Shown here: positions 16,207 to 25,327 of the stretch, piece after piece
Layout of the letters: each line of letters opens with the position of its first letter
Numbering within the stretch: the stretch's first letter is position 1
From: JACPUW01 sp049115495
GTDB taxonomy: Bacteria > Bacteroidota > Bacteroidia > CAILMK01 > JACPUW01
NCBI GenBank assembly: GCA_049115495.1
Contig: JAGDZV010000011.1
Span: 310,001 to 374,000, forward strand
Direction of reading: 5' to 3'
DNA: 64,000 nucleotides
Notes under the pieces: generated by a model
Databases searched by the model: none
What the model was told of the DNA's origin: nothing
Seen by the model: the letters and a program-made list of their open reading frames with translations, nothing else
Position numbers and translations under genes: made by a program

Positions 16207-17454
16207 TTAATAGTCTTCTAAGCTGAATTCTTTAATTTTTCTGTACAAGGTTCGTTCCGAAATACCAAGTTCAGCGGCCGCAGGTTTTCTTTTACCATGA
16301 TATTTAACCAAGGCACGTTTAATCATTTCTTTTTCTTGCTCTTGTAAACTTAATGGTTCTGTAGGGGGCTGTTCTTGATTGTATTCACTAAGCTCTTCAT
16401 GTGGTACAAAATCATCTACTACATTGGTATTAAAAGCTTCAGGTGTTGGGGGAGTTGTAACGGGTGCTTGGCCAAGAAGTCTTCTGTAGTTACTTGTAGG
16501 GCTGCCTTGCATGCCTGAAGCCATATTGTACATCATACTTTTGAGTTCTGCCACATCTTGTTTAATATCAAACAAGAATTTATAAAGCAGTTCTCTTTCG
16601 TTCAAATTTTCTGAACTGTTCTGGGTCTGATTAACTGGGGCAAGTTCAAACTTTTCTTTTGGTACCGCCGGCAAATGCGCCAAAAGCATTTCAGCACTAA
16701 TTTCTCTTTCAGTCTCTAAGATCGAAATTTGCTCAACAACATTTCTTAATTGCCTTATATTTCCCGGCCACGGGTAGCTCATTAGAACATTTTCTGCTCC
16801 TTGTGTTAAGTCTAACGGTGGTACTTTGTATTTATCAGCAAAATCATAAGCAAACTTCATAAATAGGAGAGGAATGTCTTCTTTTCGCTCTCTAAGCGGC
16901 GGAATATTTATGGTAACAGAGCTAAGCCTATAGTATAAGTCTTCTCGAAATTTTCCAGTTTCAGCTCTTTTTAGAAGTTCACGGTTTGTTGCGGCAATTA
17001 CCCTTACATCAGTTTTTTGTGGTTTTGATGACCCAACTTTTAAAAACTCGCCGTTTTCAAGAACGCGTAGTAGTCGTGATTGTGTTTCTAACGGTAACTC
17101 ACCAATTTCATCAAGAAATATGGAGCCGTTATTTGCGGTTTCAAAGTATCCTTTTCTAGTATCGTGTGCTGAAGTAAAGGCGCCTTTTTCATGGCCAAAG
17201 AGTTCAGAGTCAATTGTGCCAGAAGGTATGGCTCCTGAGTTTACAGCAATAAAATTGCTATGTTTTCTTTTGCTAAGGCTATGTATAATTTTTGAGAAAG
17301 CTTCTTTACCAACACCGCTCTCGCCCAATATCAAAACAGTAATATCGGTAGGTGCAACTTTTATGGCCATTTCAATGGCTCTATTTAGCAGAGGAGAGTT
17401 GCCGATTATTTCAAACCGCTGTTTTACTGCTTGTATTTGACTTTTATCTATCAT
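16207..17454 (-). CDS. Sigma-54-type AAA+ transcription activator with variant GAFTSA loop
   Basis: This 415-residue protein has no receiver domain; the AAA+ domain begins almost at once. Walker A is GESGVGKE (44-51), the sigma-54 contact loop reads GAFTSA (91-96) instead of GAFTGA, and Walker B is SIFLDEIGE (111-119). The sensor segment ..NREDLYYRL-like and ..PPLRERKEDIPLL.. follow, then an acidic linker (about 300-375). The C-terminal Fis-type HTH is ..KRKPAAAELGISERTLYRKI... It lies between miaB and lptE in a cluster conserved in Flavobacteriia. Lack of a sensory domain suggests control by abundance or by protein partners. The variant loop raises the question of how it contacts sigma-54. 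Confidence 0.88.
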   Translation of the reverse strand: MIDKSQIQAVKQRFEIIGNSPLLNRAIEMAIKVAPTDITVLILGESGVGKEAFSKIIHSLSKRKHSNFIAVNSGAIPSGTIDSELFGHEKGAFTSAHDTRKGYFETANNGSIFLDEIGELPLETQSRLLRVLENGEFLKVGSSKPQKTDVRVIAATNRELLKRAETGKFREDLYYRLSSVTINIPPLRERKEDIPLLFMKFAYDFADKYKVPPLDLTQGAENVLMSYPWPGNIRQLRNVVEQISILETEREISAEMLLAHLPAVPKEKFELAPVNQTQNSSENLNERELLYKFLFDIKQDVAELKSMMYNMASGMQGSPTSNYRRLLGQAPVTTPPTPEAFNTNVVDDFVPHEELSEYNQEQPPTEPLSLQEQEKEMIKRALVKYHGKRKPAAAELGISERTLYRKIKEFSLEDY

Positions 17455-17458
17455 TTAG

Positions 17459-18898
17459 TTAATCAACTATTTCACCAATTAATGTTGCACTTGTACAATC
17501 GTTTACTTTCACATTCACATAGTCTCCTGCATTATAACCTTTTGCCGGAAAAACCAACATTTTATTTTGATCGTTTCGCCCTTTTAAATCATCTTTATTT
17601 TTCTTAGAAACGCCTTCAATTAATACTCTAAATATCTTCCCAAGGTCTCTTTGATTGCTTGCCAAAGCATGTTTGCTTTGTAAGGTAATAACCTCGCTTA
17701 GCCTTCTTTTCTTTTCTTTTTCAGAAATATCATCTTCATATTTTCGAGCTGCGAGTGTTCCAGGTCTTTCTGAGTAAATAAACATGTAGGCATGGTCAAA
17801 TTTCACCTTTTCCATAAGGCTCAATGTGTCTTCATGTTCTTCTTCTGTTTCGCTACAGAAACCGCATATTACATCAGTACTAAATGCAATATCGGGTATA
17901 ATTGATCTTATCATATCAACCCTATTCAAATACCACTCTCTGTCGTAGGTTCTATTCATTTTATCAAGAATTCTTGAATTACCAGATTGAACCGGTAAAT
18001 GAATGAAATTACAGATGTTATCATGTTTTTTCATTGAATAGACCACATCTTCAGTTATGTCTTTTGGATGAGATGTTGAGAACCTAACCCTAAGCTCTGG
18101 GCTCACAAGAGCAACCATTTCAAGAAGTTCTGCGAAGTTTACCGTGTCTTCATTTTCGGTTTTCCATTTGTATGAGTCTACGTTTTGACCTAAAAGCGTT
18201 ACTTCTTTGTAGCCTTTGGCAAATAGCTCTTGTGCTTCAGAAACAATTGAATTCGGATTTCGACTTCGTTCTCTACCCCTGGTAAAAGGTACAACACAAA
18301 AAGAGCACATATTATCACAACCTCTCATTATGCTAACAAAAGCAGTTACCCCATTAGAGTCTAATCTAATTGGCGATATGTCGGCATAAGTCTCTTCTCT
18401 TGAAAGAAAAACATTTACGGCTTTTTGTCCAGATTCGGCGGTTTCAACTAATTGAGGAAGGTCTCGGTAGGCATCTGGCCCTACTACAATATCAACTACT
18501 TTTTCTTCTTCAAGAAGTTTTGTTTTTAATCTCTCGGCCATACAACCCATTACCCCAACAAGCATTCCGGGGTTTTTCTTTTTCGCTGAATTAAAATGAT
18601 CAAGTCTATTTCTAACTCGTTGCTCTGCATTGTCTCTTATGGCACAGGTATTTACCAATACAAGGTCAGCATCATTTAATTCTTTAGTGGTTGTAAAGCC
18701 GTTTTCAATCATTACAGAGGCCACAATCTCGCTATCCGCAAAATTCATCTGGCACCCATAACTTTCTATATACAACTTTTTTTTGCCTTGTTCTTTAAGG
18801 TCAATAGGTAGGTCAAGGGTTTCTCCTTGTCTTTGCTCGTCAATTATCTTATCGTCAAGAATACCTCGCATAGTGGGGAATTGGGGGTTAAAAAGCAT
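17459..18898 (-). CDS. miaB: tRNA-2-methylthio-N6-dimethylallyladenosine synthase MiaB
   Basis: This 479-residue radical-SAM methylthiotransferase acts on A37 of tRNAs that read UNN codons. The N-terminal UPF0004 domain supplies Cys49 (..YGCQMNFADSE..), Cys85 and Cys119 for the auxiliary cluster. The radical-SAM motif is Cys194-x3-Cys198-x2-Cys201 (..GCDNMCSFCVVPFTRGRERS..). A TRAM domain closes the protein (..FRVLIEGVSKK.. to the end). The start could instead be the internal ATG ending at 18871 (MRGILDDK), which removes nine residues and agrees better with homologue length. It is the first gene of the cluster running to secG, 4 bp before the next gene. Confidence 0.95.
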   Translation of the reverse strand: MLFNPQFPTMRGILDDKIIDEQRQGETLDLPIDLKEQGKKKLYIESYGCQMNFADSEIVASVMIENGFTTTKELNDADLVLVNTCAIRDNAEQRVRNRLDHFNSAKKKNPGMLVGVMGCMAERLKTKLLEEEKVVDIVVGPDAYRDLPQLVETAESGQKAVNVFLSREETYADISPIRLDSNGVTAFVSIMRGCDNMCSFCVVPFTRGRERSRNPNSIVSEAQELFAKGYKEVTLLGQNVDSYKWKTENEDTVNFAELLEMVALVSPELRVRFSTSHPKDITEDVVYSMKKHDNICNFIHLPVQSGNSRILDKMNRTYDREWYLNRVDMIRSIIPDIAFSTDVICGFCSETEEEHEDTLSLMEKVKFDHAYMFIYSERPGTLAARKYEDDISEKEKKRRLSEVITLQSKHALASNQRDLGKIFRVLIEGVSKKNKDDLKGRNDQNKMLVFPAKGYNAGDYVNVKVNDCTSATLIGEIVD

Positions 18899-18992
18899 GC
18901 AAATCTAAGCATAACTGACAGGTTGTCATACTATGAATTTGCTTCATTTTTAAAGTGAGTGAACAATGATAGACAGTTGTGAGTTTAATATA

Positions 18993-19000
18993 TACTTTTG
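18993..19000 (+). promoter_or_regulatory. -7 promoter box of the superoxide dismutase gene
   Basis: TACTTTTG matches TAnnTTTG exactly and lies 26 bp before the ATG, giving a short leader. No good -33 box is seen at the usual distance. Confidence 0.45.
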
Positions 19001-19025
19001 AAATTAAATTTAATCAGAACAAAAA

Positions 19026-19637
19026 ATGGCACACGAATTACCTAATTTAAATTACGCTTACGATGCACTAGAGCCTAATGTAGATGCTCGTACAATGGAA
19101 ATACATCATTCAAAACATCATGGTGGCTATGTTGCAAAACTTAATGCTGCTATTGAAGGCACCGATGCTGAAAATCTTTCAATTGAAGATTTGATGAAAA
19201 ACGTATCTAAATACGGAGCTGGTGTTAGAAACAATGGTGGTGGACACTTTAATCATAGCCTTTTTTGGAGTGTAATGAGTCCAAATGGAGGCGGAAACCC
19301 CGTTGGAGAGTTGGCTGAAGCAATAAATGCAGAGTTTGGATCTTTTGAAGATTTTAAAAAGAACTTTTCTGATGCTGCTGCTACTAGATTTGGTTCAGGT
19401 TGGGCTTGGCTTTGCGTAGATGCTAATGGTAAACTTTGCGTTTGCTCTACACCAAACCAAGATAACCCAATGATGGATATTGCTGAATGTCCGGGTACCC
19501 CAATTTTAGGACTAGATGTTTGGGAACATGCATATTACTTAAATTACCAAAACAGAAGACCTGATTATATTGGTGCTTTCTTCAATGTAATTGATTGGGG
19601 TAAAGTAAATGACAACTATACGGCAGCTAAAGGATAA
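19026..19637 (+). CDS. Superoxide dismutase, Mn-type residues
   Basis: This 203-residue Fe/Mn-family enzyme converts superoxide to H2O2 and O2. The metal ligands are visible: His27 (..MEIHHSKHH..), the His in ..GGGHFNHSLFW.., and Asp and His in ..LDVWEHAYYLNYQN... The second-sphere Gln lies in ..STPNQDNPMM.. and Gly in NGGGHFNH. That Gln position is the pattern of Mn-dependent or cambialistic enzymes rather than strict Fe enzymes. No signal peptide is seen, so the enzyme is cytoplasmic. It is a single-gene unit with a good -7 box upstream and a perfect terminator downstream. Confidence 0.93.
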   Translation: MAHELPNLNYAYDALEPNVDARTMEIHHSKHHGGYVAKLNAAIEGTDAENLSIEDLMKNVSKYGAGVRNNGGGHFNHSLFWSVMSPNGGGNPVGELAEAINAEFGSFEDFKKNFSDAAATRFGSGWAWLCVDANGKLCVCSTPNQDNPMMDIAECPGTPILGLDVWEHAYYLNYQNRRPDYIGAFFNVIDWGKVNDNYTAAKG

Positions 19638-19663
19638 TTTAATCTTTTATAATAGCATATTAG

Positions 19664-19698
19664 ACCCTGTTTTGCCTTGGCAAAACAGGGTTTTTTTT
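19664..19698 (+). terminator. Terminator of the superoxide dismutase gene
   Basis: This is a perfect 13-bp stem (arm ACCCTGTTTTGCC, 2-base loop) followed by eight T residues. It also separates the gene from the convergent histidine kinase gene. Confidence 0.88.
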
Positions 19699-19704
19699 GG
19701 CCTG

Positions 19705-20991
19705 CTAAATAGGAAATGTAATTGAGAATCTTGTGTATTCGTCAACTTCCGATTCTACTATAATATCGGCGTTTATAGATATGGCACATTGATTTACAAT
19801 ATAAAGTCCAAGCCCTGCCCCTTGACTTCGTTTGGTTCCTCTTGAAAACATTTCCCAAATCATTGGTAAAAAATCTTCTGATATTCCCATTCCATTGTCT
19901 TGGAAACAGACTATTAGATGAGATGATGTTTTTTGTACAGAAACATCAATCAATAGTGGTCTTTCTGGAGATTTATATTTTATGGAGTTTGAGAATAGGT
20001 TAATAAAGATCTGTGTTAACCTTAATTGATCTGTTTCGATTTCTTCTTCACTAGTAATAGCATTAACAAAAGAATCACTATCTAAAAACAAATGAGAGAA
20101 GTTGTGCTCAAATAAATCATTGATAAATGCTCCCAAGTTTGTCTTTTGAAAATTGGGTTCTTGTTTTTCAAGCTTAAAAAAATCAGTGATTTGCTTGGTA
20201 AATTCTTGAAGCCTATCGGCACTTGATTCAATCTTTTGGAAATAATCTTTAATAACTTGAGAACTTGAATCTTCTTTGCCTAATGAAGCTAGCCCTTTAA
20301 TATTTGCCAATGGCGATCTAATATCATGAGATATTGAGTAGACCAAATTATCAAGATTCTCGTTACTGGTTTCTAGGGCTTTAGATTTCTCTTTGTATTT
20401 ATCGGCAATTAATCTTTCTTCAAAAAAAAGTTTTTGTAATCTATTGATTATAAAGGAAAAAGCCACGTTTATCATAAGCATAACGGCCAAAGCATTAGAT
20501 GCTGTAAGGCAATAGGCCATTGTGCTATAACCATGTACTTTAAGTTCAGGGAAAAAAACAAATTCAACTTCAATACCAATTAATACTAATGCCACAACTA
20601 TAAGCAGGTAGGACCTTTTAGAGCCCTTTTCTCCAAAAATTATGGTTGAAAATGCGCTGTAGCATAATAGCCAAACAAAACCGGCACCTTCTGGTCCTAA
20701 AAAAAGAATCACCACCGCCCCTATAAAAAATATGAGCTCAATGGCTCTTTCCCTAATTATTGGGTTTAAAGAAGGTATTAAGTGAAAAATTGCGATTAAT
20801 ACAAATGCGATAATATCAATGAAACCAATTACAGGAACGCCAACCTTAAAACTACCCCAAGCACTTGGGCCTACAACAATTAGGGCTGCAATAAAAAAGA
20901 TATATAGCACCCTATTAAAGAGCTTTCTTCTCCAAAACTCTAAAGATGTTTCAGCAGGTTTTTTCTTATCCTTTATTTTACCGAATTGCAT
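19705..20991 (-). CDS. Membrane sensor histidine kinase
   Basis: This 428-residue protein has an N-terminal membrane domain of about six TM segments (25-200) with very short loops and no periplasmic sensor domain. A short coiled coil and the HisKA phosphoacceptor follow (..NLVYSISHDIRSPLANIKG.., His near 222). The HATPase_c domain has the N-box (..NLFSNSIKY..), G1 (..DNGMGI..) and G2 (..GAGLGLYIV..). It should sense a membrane-associated signal. No response regulator is adjacent, so it is an orphan kinase. The Asp after His and the AN-IKG block resemble Bacteroidota multi-sensor kinases with PAS-free heads. Confidence 0.9.
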   Translation of the reverse strand: MQFGKIKDKKKPAETSLEFWRRKLFNRVLYIFFIAALIVVGPSAWGSFKVGVPVIGFIDIIAFVLIAIFHLIPSLNPIIRERAIELIFFIGAVVILFLGPEGAGFVWLLCYSAFSTIIFGEKGSKRSYLLIVVALVLIGIEVEFVFFPELKVHGYSTMAYCLTASNALAVMLMINVAFSFIINRLQKLFFEERLIADKYKEKSKALETSNENLDNLVYSISHDIRSPLANIKGLASLGKEDSSSQVIKDYFQKIESSADRLQEFTKQITDFFKLEKQEPNFQKTNLGAFINDLFEHNFSHLFLDSDSFVNAITSEEEIETDQLRLTQIFINLFSNSIKYKSPERPLLIDVSVQKTSSHLIVCFQDNGMGISEDFLPMIWEMFSRGTKRSQGAGLGLYIVNQCAISINADIIVESEVDEYTRFSITFPI

Positions 20992-21059
20992 TAATGGTTG
21001 CCTTTACCAAGGAATGGTTGCTAGAAGTCCTAATTTAAAAAATGTAGTGGCAAAATAAA

Positions 21060-21087
21060 AAAAGCCATCAAGAGTTTGATGGCTTTT
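21060..21087 (-). terminator. Terminator of glmS
   Basis: This is a perfect 12-bp stem (arm AAAAGCCATCAA, loop of four bases), followed on the minus strand by T-rich sequence. It lies between the glmS stop and the histidine kinase gene. Confidence 0.82.
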
Positions 21088-21109
21088 ATCGATTTCTTGA
21101 AAAAGTTGA

Positions 21110-22948
21110 CTATTCTACCGTAACTGATTTTGCAAGATTACGCGGTTGGTCTACATTGCAATCTCTCATTACAGCGATGTGATATGCCAAGAATTGTAAT
21201 GGAATTGAGTTAACCAGTGGAGCAACTACGGCATCGCATGAAGGAACTTCGATTATATGATCGGCTAGTTCTTTTATCTCAGATTCGTCTTTATCAATAA
21301 TGGCAATAACTTTTCCTTTTCTTGCTTTTACTTCTTGGATATTACTTAAAATCTTATCGTAGTGCTGATGACTTGTTGCTATTACAACAACTGGCATATT
21401 TTCATCAATAAGAGCAATTGGGCCATGTTTCATTTCAGCAGCAGGATATCCTTCTGCATGAATGTATGAAATTTCCTTAAGTTTTAAGGCGCCTTCTAAT
21501 GCCAACGGGAAGTTTGCGCCTCTACCGAGATACAAGAAATTTTGTGCATCCTTATACTCTTCGGCTACAAATTTAATTGCTGTTTCAAGTTGAAGCGCTT
21601 TTTCAATTTTTGCTGGTGAATGATGCAAAGCATACAAAATATCGTGGTACTTGCTATTTGAAATTGAACCACGCTTATGACCTAGAAATGCAGCCATTAA
21701 GGTAAGAACTGCCAGCTGAGTTGTAAAGGCCTTTGTAGATGCTACACCTATCTCAGGACCTGCATGAGTATAAGCACCTGCATGTGTTGTTCTTGGAATT
21801 GAAGACCCAGGAACATTGCATATGCCGAAAATAAAAGCTCCACGTTCTTTGGCCATTTCAATAGCAGCAAGAGTATCAGCAGTTTCTCCTGATTGAGAAA
21901 TTGGGATAACAATATCAGTTTCTCTGATAACTGGGTTTCGGTATCTGAATTCTGAAGCATACTCAACTTCAACAGGAAGTCGCGCTAAATCTTCAATTAA
22001 GTACTCAGCAACTAGCCCGGCGTGCCATGATGTTCCGCAGGCAATTATTATAATTCTTTGTGCGTTTATGAACTTAGCAAGATTATCGTCTAAACCGGCC
22101 ATTTTAATTAGGCCTTCTTCAAGTAGTAATCTCCCCCTTAAGGTATCATATATAGCTCGTGGTTGCTCGTTTATTTCCTTAAGCATAAAGTGATCAAAAC
22201 CACCTTTTTCAAGTTGCTCAAGGCTTAGCTCTAATTCGTGAATAGTTGGTGTGTGGGTACTATTGTCTTCAATATTGCTAATTCTATATCCATCACGGTC
22301 AACATAAACCATTTGACCATCATCTAGATAGATTACATTTCTGGTATATTCTACTATTGGTGTGGCATCGCTACCCATGTAATATTCTCCATTTCCAACA
22401 CCCATTACCAACGGTGATCCTTTTCTCGCAGCAATCATTTGATTTGGGTTGTCTTCAGAAATAACCACAATTGCGTACGCTCCACTTACTTGATTAAGTG
22501 AAAGTCTCACGGCCTCTTCAAGAGAGCACTCTTCTTGAGTTTGAACTTCTTCAATGAGATGAATTAATACTTCAGTGTCAGTGTCACTTTTAAAAGTGTG
22601 ACCGCGATTAATTAGCTCTTCTTTTACCGTGCTATGGTTTTCAATGATGCCATTATGTATTATGGCTAATTTAGAATCTCCCGATAAGTGAGGATGAGCA
22701 TTGGTGTCATTTGGGGCTCCGTGTGTTGCCCATCTTGTATGACCAATTCCTACTGTTCCAACAAGTTCATTATCAGTCAATTGATCTTCGAGTGCGGCAA
22801 CCTTTCCTGCTTTTTTGCTAACTTTTAATCCTTGGTTCCATACAGCTATTCCTGCACTATCGTAACCACGATATTCTAATCTCTTAAGTCCTTTAATTAA
22901 AACGGGAGCAGCATTTTTATTTCCTAAATAGGCGACAATTCCACACAT
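21110..22948 (-). CDS. glmS: Glutamine-fructose-6-phosphate aminotransferase
   Basis: This 612-residue enzyme makes glucosamine-6-phosphate from fructose-6-phosphate and glutamine, the first step toward UDP-GlcNAc. Cys2 (MCGIVAYLG) is the glutaminase nucleophile, with ..GHTRWATHG.. and the Asn/Gly oxyanion block. Two SIS sugar-isomerase domains follow (..IACGTSWHAG.., ..ISQSGETADT.., ..LGRGANFPLALEGALKLKE..). It ends with the conserved ..PRNLAKSVTVE. Length is standard. It follows the DAHP synthase gene by 25 bp. No glmS ribozyme is expected in this phylum and none is seen. Confidence 0.97.
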   Translation of the reverse strand: MCGIVAYLGNKNAAPVLIKGLKRLEYRGYDSAGIAVWNQGLKVSKKAGKVAALEDQLTDNELVGTVGIGHTRWATHGAPNDTNAHPHLSGDSKLAIIHNGIIENHSTVKEELINRGHTFKSDTDTEVLIHLIEEVQTQEECSLEEAVRLSLNQVSGAYAIVVISEDNPNQMIAARKGSPLVMGVGNGEYYMGSDATPIVEYTRNVIYLDDGQMVYVDRDGYRISNIEDNSTHTPTIHELELSLEQLEKGGFDHFMLKEINEQPRAIYDTLRGRLLLEEGLIKMAGLDDNLAKFINAQRIIIIACGTSWHAGLVAEYLIEDLARLPVEVEYASEFRYRNPVIRETDIVIPISQSGETADTLAAIEMAKERGAFIFGICNVPGSSIPRTTHAGAYTHAGPEIGVASTKAFTTQLAVLTLMAAFLGHKRGSISNSKYHDILYALHHSPAKIEKALQLETAIKFVAEEYKDAQNFLYLGRGANFPLALEGALKLKEISYIHAEGYPAAEMKHGPIALIDENMPVVVIATSHQHYDKILSNIQEVKARKGKVIAIIDKDESEIKELADHIIEVPSCDAVVAPLVNSIPLQFLAYHIAVMRDCNVDQPRNLAKSVTVE

Positions 22949-22973
22949 AGTTTCTTATATAGTTAATTCAAAT

Positions 22974-23987
22974 TTATACAGTTTGACCCAAGGCCAAATT
23001 CAAATTATTAATTGTATTAGTTAAATCTTTAAGTTGATGAAAATTTAAAGACTGCGGTCCATCGGATAAAGCTTCCGCTGGACTTGGATGTACTTCAACC
23101 ATTATGCCATCGCAACCAGCGGCGATTGAAGCCAATGCCATGGGCTTAATGTACTTTGAGTCTCCAGTGCCATGACTAGGGTCGGCGTAAATAGGTAGAT
23201 GACTTAAATCTTGAATGAGTGGAATGGCGGCTACATCTAGAGTGTTTCTAAGTGTAGTGTCAAAAGTTCTAATTCCTCTTTCGCATAAAATCACTTTTGG
23301 GTTTCCATGCGATAGAATATACTCAGCAGCTCCAAGCCATTCAATTATTCTGGCGCTCATTCCCCTTTTTAGAAATATAGGCTTGTTGATTCTGCCGAGT
23401 TCTTTCAGTAAAAAGAAGTTTTGCATATTTCTAGCCCCAATCTGAATAATATCTGTGTATTGAGAAACATCATCCAATACGCTTCGATCAACTACTTCTG
23501 TAATTACCTTAAGATCAAATTTGTCAGCAACTTCTCTAATAATTTTAAGCCCTTCGGTTTCTAATCCCTGAAACGAGTATGGAGAAGTTCGTGGCTTGTA
23601 GGCGCCGCCTCTTATAAATTTGATGCCAAGTTCATGCAGTTTTTCGCCAATTTGAAACATTTGCTCTGGGCTCTCAACAGCACAAGGACCGGCCATCATC
23701 TGAAAATTTTGATTGCCTACAACAACCTCATCAATATTAAATGATGTGCGTTCATTACGCCATTGCTTTGATGTCAACTGGTAATTAAGCGGTGGTAAAA
23801 ATATTTGCTCAACACCATCAATACCCTTTATATGCTCAACAAGTTCATTTGTAAGTTTCTCAGGTAAAAAGAAAACATTTTCACCAAAAAAATTGAGTGA
23901 ATTAAAGCGTTCATCTATCTCGCTTATTGCAGCAGCAAGATTTTTAAGTTCTTTAGAACTTAGGTGCGCTTTAGTTTTAATGATCAA
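22974..23987 (-). CDS. 3-deoxy-7-phosphoheptulonate (DAHP) synthase, type I-beta
   Basis: This 337-residue enzyme condenses PEP and erythrose-4-phosphate, the first step of aromatic amino acid synthesis. An N-terminal ferredoxin-like/regulatory domain (1-90) precedes the TIM barrel with ..MAGPCAVES.., ..IRGGAYKPRTSPYSFQG.., ..QIGARNMQNF.., ..CERGIRTFD.. and ..ADPSHGTGD... I see no fused chorismate mutase domain. Its ATG overlaps the stop of the upstream DUF4270 gene by four bases (ATGA), which suggests coupling, although the two functions are unrelated. Confidence 0.93.
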   Translation of the reverse strand: MIIKTKAHLSSKELKNLAAAISEIDERFNSLNFFGENVFFLPEKLTNELVEHIKGIDGVEQIFLPPLNYQLTSKQWRNERTSFNIDEVVVGNQNFQMMAGPCAVESPEQMFQIGEKLHELGIKFIRGGAYKPRTSPYSFQGLETEGLKIIREVADKFDLKVITEVVDRSVLDDVSQYTDIIQIGARNMQNFFLLKELGRINKPIFLKRGMSARIIEWLGAAEYILSHGNPKVILCERGIRTFDTTLRNTLDVAAIPLIQDLSHLPIYADPSHGTGDSKYIKPMALASIAAGCDGIMVEVHPSPAEALSDGPQSLNFHQLKDLTNTINNLNLALGQTV

Positions 23988-25327
23988 GGTTGGTCTATTT
24001 CTGAGTAAAATATTCTAAGGTATGCGCCGTCATCTCTTTTTGCGCTTGAGCCTTTTAACACATATCTACCGGCAGAGAAAGGAATGGGCTCATTTTTTAT
24101 AGCTTTTATCACCAGGCCATCATCGCTAAATTCATCTTGAAATCGGAAATTATTTACAACACCTTGAATATGACTTGTTATGTTGAAAATATAGGCTCTC
24201 TCTGCTGGCTTGAATGCTCTTACCCAATAGACTTTGGCCCTATCAGGAAGATCTACAAGATCACCATTAGAATTGGTGTATTTAATATCAAGGAATGGAA
24301 TTGGCTCAATACTAGGGCTATGATAAGAAGTCTCACAAGGTAAAACAAGCTCTACCTTATGAAAAGCCAACAGTTCATTTCTGGCAAGTTCTTCTAATTC
24401 TGGGATTAAGATTTTGGTATAAGTTCCTCCCAAGGCTTGGACATAAGATCTGTAAGCACTGGTACTATCCTTATCAAGGCCTTCGCTAACAATTTCATTA
24501 GTGTAATTGTGGCTAAAACTAGAGTAGGATTTCACGTTTGTTCTAAACTGAAATTCAGAAGTTCCATCAGCACGTTCTAGAATATTATTTACTCTATTGT
24601 AATAGTGATAGTATGCATTTACATAACTATTAGCTGAAATAAGGTTGAAGTAGTAGTAGGTGCCTTCATTCTCTCCAAAGTCAGATTTTGGAACAATGGC
24701 AATTCCATAAAGCTCCTCTTGAAAGGCACTATCTTTACTAAAAGCCTTTCCCGGACCAATAGCGTTTAATTTCCAAAGTTTGCTAATATCTACCTTGAGT
24801 GCTCCACTAGATTCAAGAACATTGTAATTTTCAACTGAACCAATTTTTGTTCCCAATTCCGTGCTGCTTGTATTGTAATAGGCTCTGCTTTGGTCAACTT
24901 TTTTGTTTAATGTGTATACGTCAAAAGCATGCAAATCATCTGAATTGCCATAGTAGTCTACAAAACTGAGTCTTAAAATAATTGAGTCGAGCTCAGCATT
25001 CAAGGGGATATCAATGGTTCCTCCTAAACCTAATTGCGTGTAAATAGCCGCATCTGATTGCCCAAAAACAGAATCATTAATACTTCCAAGTACATGGAAA
25101 TTCAAATTATCAGTTCGCTGACTGTCTTCCCTAATGGTTTGTACCTGAACATCTTTTAGAACTAAAGTGTCATCAGGAAACTCGTTTAAGTCTAAATCAA
25201 TTACCAGCTCATCGTTTGTAGTACAAGATGCGGTAATAATTGAGAGAAGTAAAAGAAGCTTATGAAAGTATTTGGTGGTAGAAGTTTTTGTTGGCTTCAA
25301 TGTATTCTTCTTCATTTTCTTTATCAA
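23984..25327 (-). CDS. DUF4270 family surface lipoprotein
   Basis: This 447-residue protein has a lipoprotein signal peptide whose hydrophobic core (KLLLLLSIITASC) lies after a long basic lead of about 22 residues. The DUF4270 pattern follows: ..VQTIREDSQRTDNLNFHVLGSINDSVFGQS.., ..AELDSIILRLSF.. and ..RYVLKGSSAKRDDGAYLRIFYSE... The family is restricted to Bacteroidota; function is unknown. The only in-frame ATGs before the core are codons 1 and 5, so the gene must overlap the glycogen synthase gene by 56-68 bp, in another frame. That neighbour order (glycogen synthase then DUF4270) is common in Flavobacteriia. Confidence 0.85.
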   Translation of the reverse strand: MIKKMKKNTLKPTKTSTTKYFHKLLLLLSIITASCTTNDELVIDLDLNEFPDDTLVLKDVQVQTIREDSQRTDNLNFHVLGSINDSVFGQSDAAIYTQLGLGGTIDIPLNAELDSIILRLSFVDYYGNSDDLHAFDVYTLNKKVDQSRAYYNTSSTELGTKIGSVENYNVLESSGALKVDISKLWKLNAIGPGKAFSKDSAFQEELYGIAIVPKSDFGENEGTYYYFNLISANSYVNAYYHYYNRVNNILERADGTSEFQFRTNVKSYSSFSHNYTNEIVSEGLDKDSTSAYRSYVQALGGTYTKILIPELEELARNELLAFHKVELVLPCETSYHSPSIEPIPFLDIKYTNSNGDLVDLPDRAKVYWVRAFKPAERAYIFNITSHIQGVVNNFRFQDEFSDDGLVIKAIKNEPIPFSAGRYVLKGSSAKRDDGAYLRIFYSEIDQP

